Below, in pieces: positions 6,779-9,347 of a stretch of DNA of 9,347 nucleotides. The notes beneath the pieces were generated by a model, which worked only from the letters and a program-made list of their open reading frames with translations, had not been told where the DNA came from and did not search any database. Location: contig JAIXSW010000457.1 in assembly GCA_027484495.1 (NCBI GenBank), forward strand, positions 1-9,347, in the 5' to 3' direction. The stretch is from Gammaproteobacteria bacterium (GTDB lineage Bacteria > Pseudomonadota > Gammaproteobacteria > Enterobacterales > Alteromonadaceae). How positions within the stretch are numbered: the stretch's first letter is position 1; the number at the start of each line of letters is the position of its first letter. A program made the position numbers and the translations under genes.

Positions 6779-8233
6779 ATGAAGGAATTAAACCTTGCGC
6801 TAGAGATGTTGCTGGTTTATCTGCAAGGGATCTGGCTTCGACGCCGTTATATTATTTTAACGGCGTGGTTGATTTGTCCTCTGGGGTGGTTATTTGTTTT
6901 TAACATGCCACCGACCTATCAGGCCGAGGCAAAGTTATTTGTCGAAACCCGTTCTGTTTTGGCTCCTGTCCTGCAGGGACTGACGATACGGGATAATCCT
7001 CAGCAAGAAATCGAGTTAATGGCACGGACTTTATTAAGTCGGCCTAATCTGGAAAAAATCGCTAAAGCGACCGACATGGATATTTATGCGTCGGATAGCG
7101 CGGCCTATGAAAAACTGATTGATGCGTTGAAAAATGACATCAAACTCGGGTCTTCAGGCCGCGAAAACATCTACGTTATTTCATATTCAAATGCCTCGCC
7201 GAAAATGGCCTTAAAGGTCGTGCAGGAAACCTTAAATACCTTTATTGAAAACCGGGTCGGGGATTCTGTCGCCAGTTCGAAAAAGGCTTCTGAATTTCTC
7301 GATACGCAAATTACCGATTATGAAAGCCGCTTAGTTGAGGCCGAACGTCGGTTATCCGAGTTCAAAAAAGAGCAGATCGCACTAGGGCCTTTGTCTGACA
7401 GCAATTTTTATGGTCGGATTGAAGCGGAAAAGGAGCGGTTGGAAGAGGCGCGTTTAACGCTGCGGGAATTGCAGAGCAAACTCGATTCATCCCGCCGGCA
7501 GTTACGTGGCGAAGACCCGTTGGCTTTAGATCAGTCGGGGAGTAGTTCAAGCCTGACAACTCAATATGACGATCGAATCAAAGCTCTTCAAAATCAATTA
7601 GATGCGTTGTTGATTCGTTACACTGATCAGCACCCGGATGTCGCCGAAACAAAACGGCTGCTGGATTCGCTGCAGGTCATGCGTAAGCAAGAAATTGAAG
7701 CACTACAACAAGCCGCTCGGGGCAATCCAAGCGCCAGCAGTGGTACACAAAACGAGGTCTACCAGAACTTGAAGATCATCACTTCAAATCTGGAAAATGA
7801 TGTCGAGTCGGCCAAAGTTCGGGTAAAAAGCTTTGAAGAAAAGCTGGAAACTCTGGAGCGTCAGCGCAATGTCATTCCTGATATTGAAGCTAAGTTTGCC
7901 GGTTTAAATCGTGATTATGAGCTGACAAAATCGAAATACGAAGAGCTGTTAAGTCGTCGTGATGCTTTAAGTCTGAGTCAGAAAGCCGACGAGTCGCAGC
8001 AAGACGTACAATTCCGCGAAATTGAACCGCCACGGGTACCGATGAAACCGTCAGGTCCACCACGCATTGTGTTTTACACTTTGGTCTTACTGGTCGGTGT
8101 AATAGGCGGTCTGGCGATGGCATTGGTGCGTAGTCAGTTGCAACCAGTGGTTACGTCTGCCCTGCAATTAAAGACAATTTCGGATTTCCCGGTTTTTGGT
8201 CTGGTTTCTCATACAGCCAAGGATGTGTTGTAA
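6779..8233 (+). CDS. XrtA-associated chain-length determinant (TIGR03007-like), C-terminally truncated
   Basis: Wzz/GumC-type inner-membrane co-polymerase that sets polysaccharide length and pairs with the tyrosine kinase encoded next. GGAG (6768-6771) lies seven bases before the ATG. The 484-aa product has a first membrane helix (about 24-42), the Wzz-type segment PPTYQAEAKLFVETRS (44-59), and long charged, probably coiled-coil regions (about 172-245, 262-312 and 335-400). It contains the conserved LLIRYTDQHPDV (277-288), a proline-rich stretch PPRVPMKPSGPPR (417-429) and a second helix (about 430-450). It stops at TAA 8231-8233, just after SHTAKDVL. The same frame continues beyond the stop to 8365 and encodes another hydrophobic helix, so the protein appears to have lost a C-terminal part of about 40 residues. 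The catalytic partner kinase is intact. The truncated form may still work, since most Wzz proteins have only two helices. Confidence 0.92.
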   Translation: MKELNLALEMLLVYLQGIWLRRRYIILTAWLICPLGWLFVFNMPPTYQAEAKLFVETRSVLAPVLQGLTIRDNPQQEIELMARTLLSRPNLEKIAKATDMDIYASDSAAYEKLIDALKNDIKLGSSGRENIYVISYSNASPKMALKVVQETLNTFIENRVGDSVASSKKASEFLDTQITDYESRLVEAERRLSEFKKEQIALGPLSDSNFYGRIEAEKERLEEARLTLRELQSKLDSSRRQLRGEDPLALDQSGSSSSLTTQYDDRIKALQNQLDALLIRYTDQHPDVAETKRLLDSLQVMRKQEIEALQQAARGNPSASSGTQNEVYQNLKIITSNLENDVESAKVRVKSFEEKLETLERQRNVIPDIEAKFAGLNRDYELTKSKYEELLSRRDALSLSQKADESQQDVQFREIEPPRVPMKPSGPPRIVFYTLVLLVGVIGGLAMALVRSQLQPVVTSALQLKTISDFPVFGLVSHTAKDVL

Positions 8234-8248
8234 AAAAAAAAAAAAAAA
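8232..8248 (+). repeat. 17-base poly(A) tract
   Basis: Uninterrupted run of 17 adenines inside the chain-length determinant reading frame. Its first two bases complete the TAA stop at 8231-8233 and the rest would read as five lysine codons. Such runs are prone to replication and transcription slippage and to sequencing error. Confidence 0.97.
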
Positions 8249-8365
8249 CATCTGTTGTATTTCCTTGCACTCTCCGGAGTACTGATGCTCTGTTATACCT
8301 TGCTGGTCACCAATGAGCTGGTATTTGGTATTACAGCGAAACAGATTTTAGGATGGTTGATATGA
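8234..8365 (+). pseudogene. Detached in-frame C-terminal part of the chain-length determinant
   Basis: Beyond the TAA at 8231 the same frame stays open. After the lysine codons it encodes 38 residues beginning HLLYFLALSGVLMLCYTLLV and ending KQILGWLI, then TGA at 8363-8365. The hydrophobic helix is what full-length members of this family carry near the C-terminus. The stop overlaps the kinase start as ATGA, a typical sign of an originally coding, coupled junction. One base change at 8231 (T to A or to C) would restore a continuous 528-residue protein. An internal ATG at 8285, with GGAG (8276-8279) five bases before it, could start a 26-residue membrane peptide. Whether any of this is translated is unknown. 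Confidence 0.72.
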
Positions 8366-9225
8366 GCACGATAGAAAAAGCACTGGATAAACTGGGGCAA
8401 GCAAATTCAGCGCCCACAGAGACTGTAAGTGCGGACATCCCTGTTCCCACCATTACCCGGTCTGTTACTGAGCCTGCTGACCTAAGAGCGAGCACCCAGT
8501 TTATTGATATCGATTTGGAAAGCTTATCCAAACGTAACTTTGTCGCTAAAGCGACAGAACGCAAGCTGATTTACGAAGAGTATCGGGTGATCAAACGCAA
8601 GTTAATCAATAATGCGTTTGGTCCATTGAGTAGCACTTTGCGCAACCCGAACCTGATCCTGGTTTCCAGTAGCAGACCGGGCGAAGGCAAGACATTTACA
8701 TCGGTGAATCTGGCTTTGAGCATTGCGCTTGAACAGGACAAAACTGTGTTGTTGGTTGATGCAGACGTATTACGGCCGAACGTCTCGCGCACCCTCGAGA
8801 TCAGTGTGCCGCGTGGCCTGACTGACTATCTGAGCTCTGACACTGTCGATGTTTCCGACATCATGTACAGCACGAATGTGGAACGGCTTAAACTTATTGC
8901 AGCGGGTAAGCCGCATCATTTGTCTACTGAACTGCTCGCTAGTGACAAGATGGCTGCATTGGTAAATGAGTTTGCGTCACGCTATCCGGACCGGATTGTT
9001 ATTTTTGATGCTCCGCCATTGCTGGGCGTCAACGAAACATCGGTTTTGGCTGCCATGTGTGGGCAGGCCGTGATTGTGCTTGAAGAGAATAAAACCAAAC
9101 TCAATGAGCTGGAAAAGGCCATCAGTATGTTGCCGCCTGATTTAGCCACGGGCTTTGTGATCAATAAAGCGCATTACAGCAGAGACAAAGGTTATGGCTA
9201 CGGATATGGATATTATGCAGAGTAA
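8362..9225 (+). CDS. XrtA-associated tyrosine autokinase (BY-kinase, TIGR03018-like)
   Basis: Cytoplasmic bacterial tyrosine kinase, 287 aa, that works with the chain-length determinant; its cycles of autophosphorylation control polymer assembly and export. Motifs are the Walker A SSSRPGEGKT (102-111), Walker A' VLLVDADVLRP (129-139) with Asp133 and Asp135, and Walker B IVIFDAPPLL (212-221) with Asp216. The C-terminal tyrosine cluster GYGYGYGYY (277-285) offers five Tyr as phosphorylation sites. The N-terminus MSTIEKALDKL is typical of the XrtA-linked subgroup. The kinase is a separate protein rather than fused to its membrane partner. The start at 8362 is chosen over the ATG at 8353 because it overlaps the upstream TGA as ATGA, has AGGA (8350-8353) eight bases upstream, and gives the expected MSTIEK start. 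The 3' end overlaps the next gene by 11 bases. Confidence 0.94.
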   Translation: MSTIEKALDKLGQANSAPTETVSADIPVPTITRSVTEPADLRASTQFIDIDLESLSKRNFVAKATERKLIYEEYRVIKRKLINNAFGPLSSTLRNPNLILVSSSRPGEGKTFTSVNLALSIALEQDKTVLLVDADVLRPNVSRTLEISVPRGLTDYLSSDTVDVSDIMYSTNVERLKLIAAGKPHHLSTELLASDKMAALVNEFASRYPDRIVIFDAPPLLGVNETSVLAAMCGQAVIVLEENKTKLNELEKAISMLPPDLATGFVINKAHYSRDKGYGYGYGYYAE

Positions 9226-9347
9226 TAGAGTACCGACACTGCGTTTGGCCTCCTTGTTGCTGGCGATGCTGCCAGCTCTGGCGCAGGCTGACATTGATAT
9301 TAGACCGTCTCTTTCCAGTACTATCTACGCATATGGCATTAAAAATC
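9215..9347 (+). CDS. Exported protein, probably PEP-CTERM-system outer-membrane beta-barrel (TIGR03016-like), 5' end only
   Basis: The visible 44 codons from the ATG at 9215 encode a signal peptide with a basic N-region (R5, R10), a hydrophobic core LASLLLAMLPALA and an AQA cleavage site (23-25). The mature N-terminus is DIDIRPSLSSTIYAYG, which looks like the first strand of a beta-barrel. In XrtA loci the gene after the tyrosine kinase is commonly a TIGR03016-type outer-membrane protein, so this is the likely identity, by position more than by sequence. An in-frame ATG at 9206 is an alternative start. The start lies inside the end of the kinase gene, where the Gly-Tyr codons supply a GGA four bases upstream. 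The frame is open at the right edge. Confidence 0.62.
   Translation, partial: MQSNRVPTLRLASLLLAMLPALAQADIDIRPSLSSTIYAYGIKN

Noticed and set aside
8231..8248. Programmed frameshift or transcriptional slippage on the A17 run as a way to bypass the stop
   Set aside because: The T of the TAA lies before the run and both sides are in the same frame, so slippage within the run cannot remove the stop and would only put the tail out of frame.

Overview
The window is the core of an exosortase A (XrtA, formerly EpsH) exopolysaccharide locus, the type linked to PEP-CTERM protein sorting. All the main genes are recognisable as XrtA-associated families. The system occurs in Gram-negative bacteria that make extracellular polysaccharide. 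A lipoprotein export protein, a predicted outer-membrane protein and a fairly balanced base composition fit a proteobacterium, most likely a gammaproteobacterium. The genus cannot be read from the sequence.

The locus is split into two divergent operons. Leftward from about 5936 run a polyprenyl-phosphate sugar transferase that starts the glycan (4530-5936), a polysaccharide deacetylase (3667-4524), an unassigned 45-codon ORF (3505-3642), a glycosyltransferase of the TIGR03087 type (2301-3512), exosortase A with a C-terminal EpsI domain (890-2314), and a glycosyltransferase of the TIGR03088 type that runs off the left edge (1-890). The genes are tightly packed: 5 bp between the first two and overlapping stop and start codons further on. 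Rightward from 6126 run the outer-membrane export lipoprotein (6126-6755), the chain-length determinant (6779-8233, with a disrupted 3' end to 8365), its tyrosine autokinase (8362-9225), and the start of a signal-peptide protein that is probably the PEP-CTERM-system beta-barrel protein (9215 to the right edge). The 189-bp intergenic region 5937-6125 holds candidate promoters for both directions and a short dyad between them.

Together the genes describe one process. The sugar is loaded onto a lipid carrier, extended by glycosyltransferases and trimmed by the deacetylase. The chain-length protein and its kinase control polymer length and the export lipoprotein moves the polymer out. XrtA processes PEP-CTERM proteins that are probably encoded elsewhere; none is visible here.

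The main anomaly is in the chain-length gene. An in-frame TAA at 8231-8233 sits at the edge of a 17-base A run. The same frame then continues for 38 more codons, encodes a hydrophobic helix, and ends in an ATGA overlap with the kinase start. The gene therefore looks truncated by a point change or a sequence error. A second item is the 45-codon ORF, which has a ribosome-binding site and fills a gap where other XrtA loci often carry a FemAB-type gene. No clearly new system was found; the rest is a rearranged version of a known locus.
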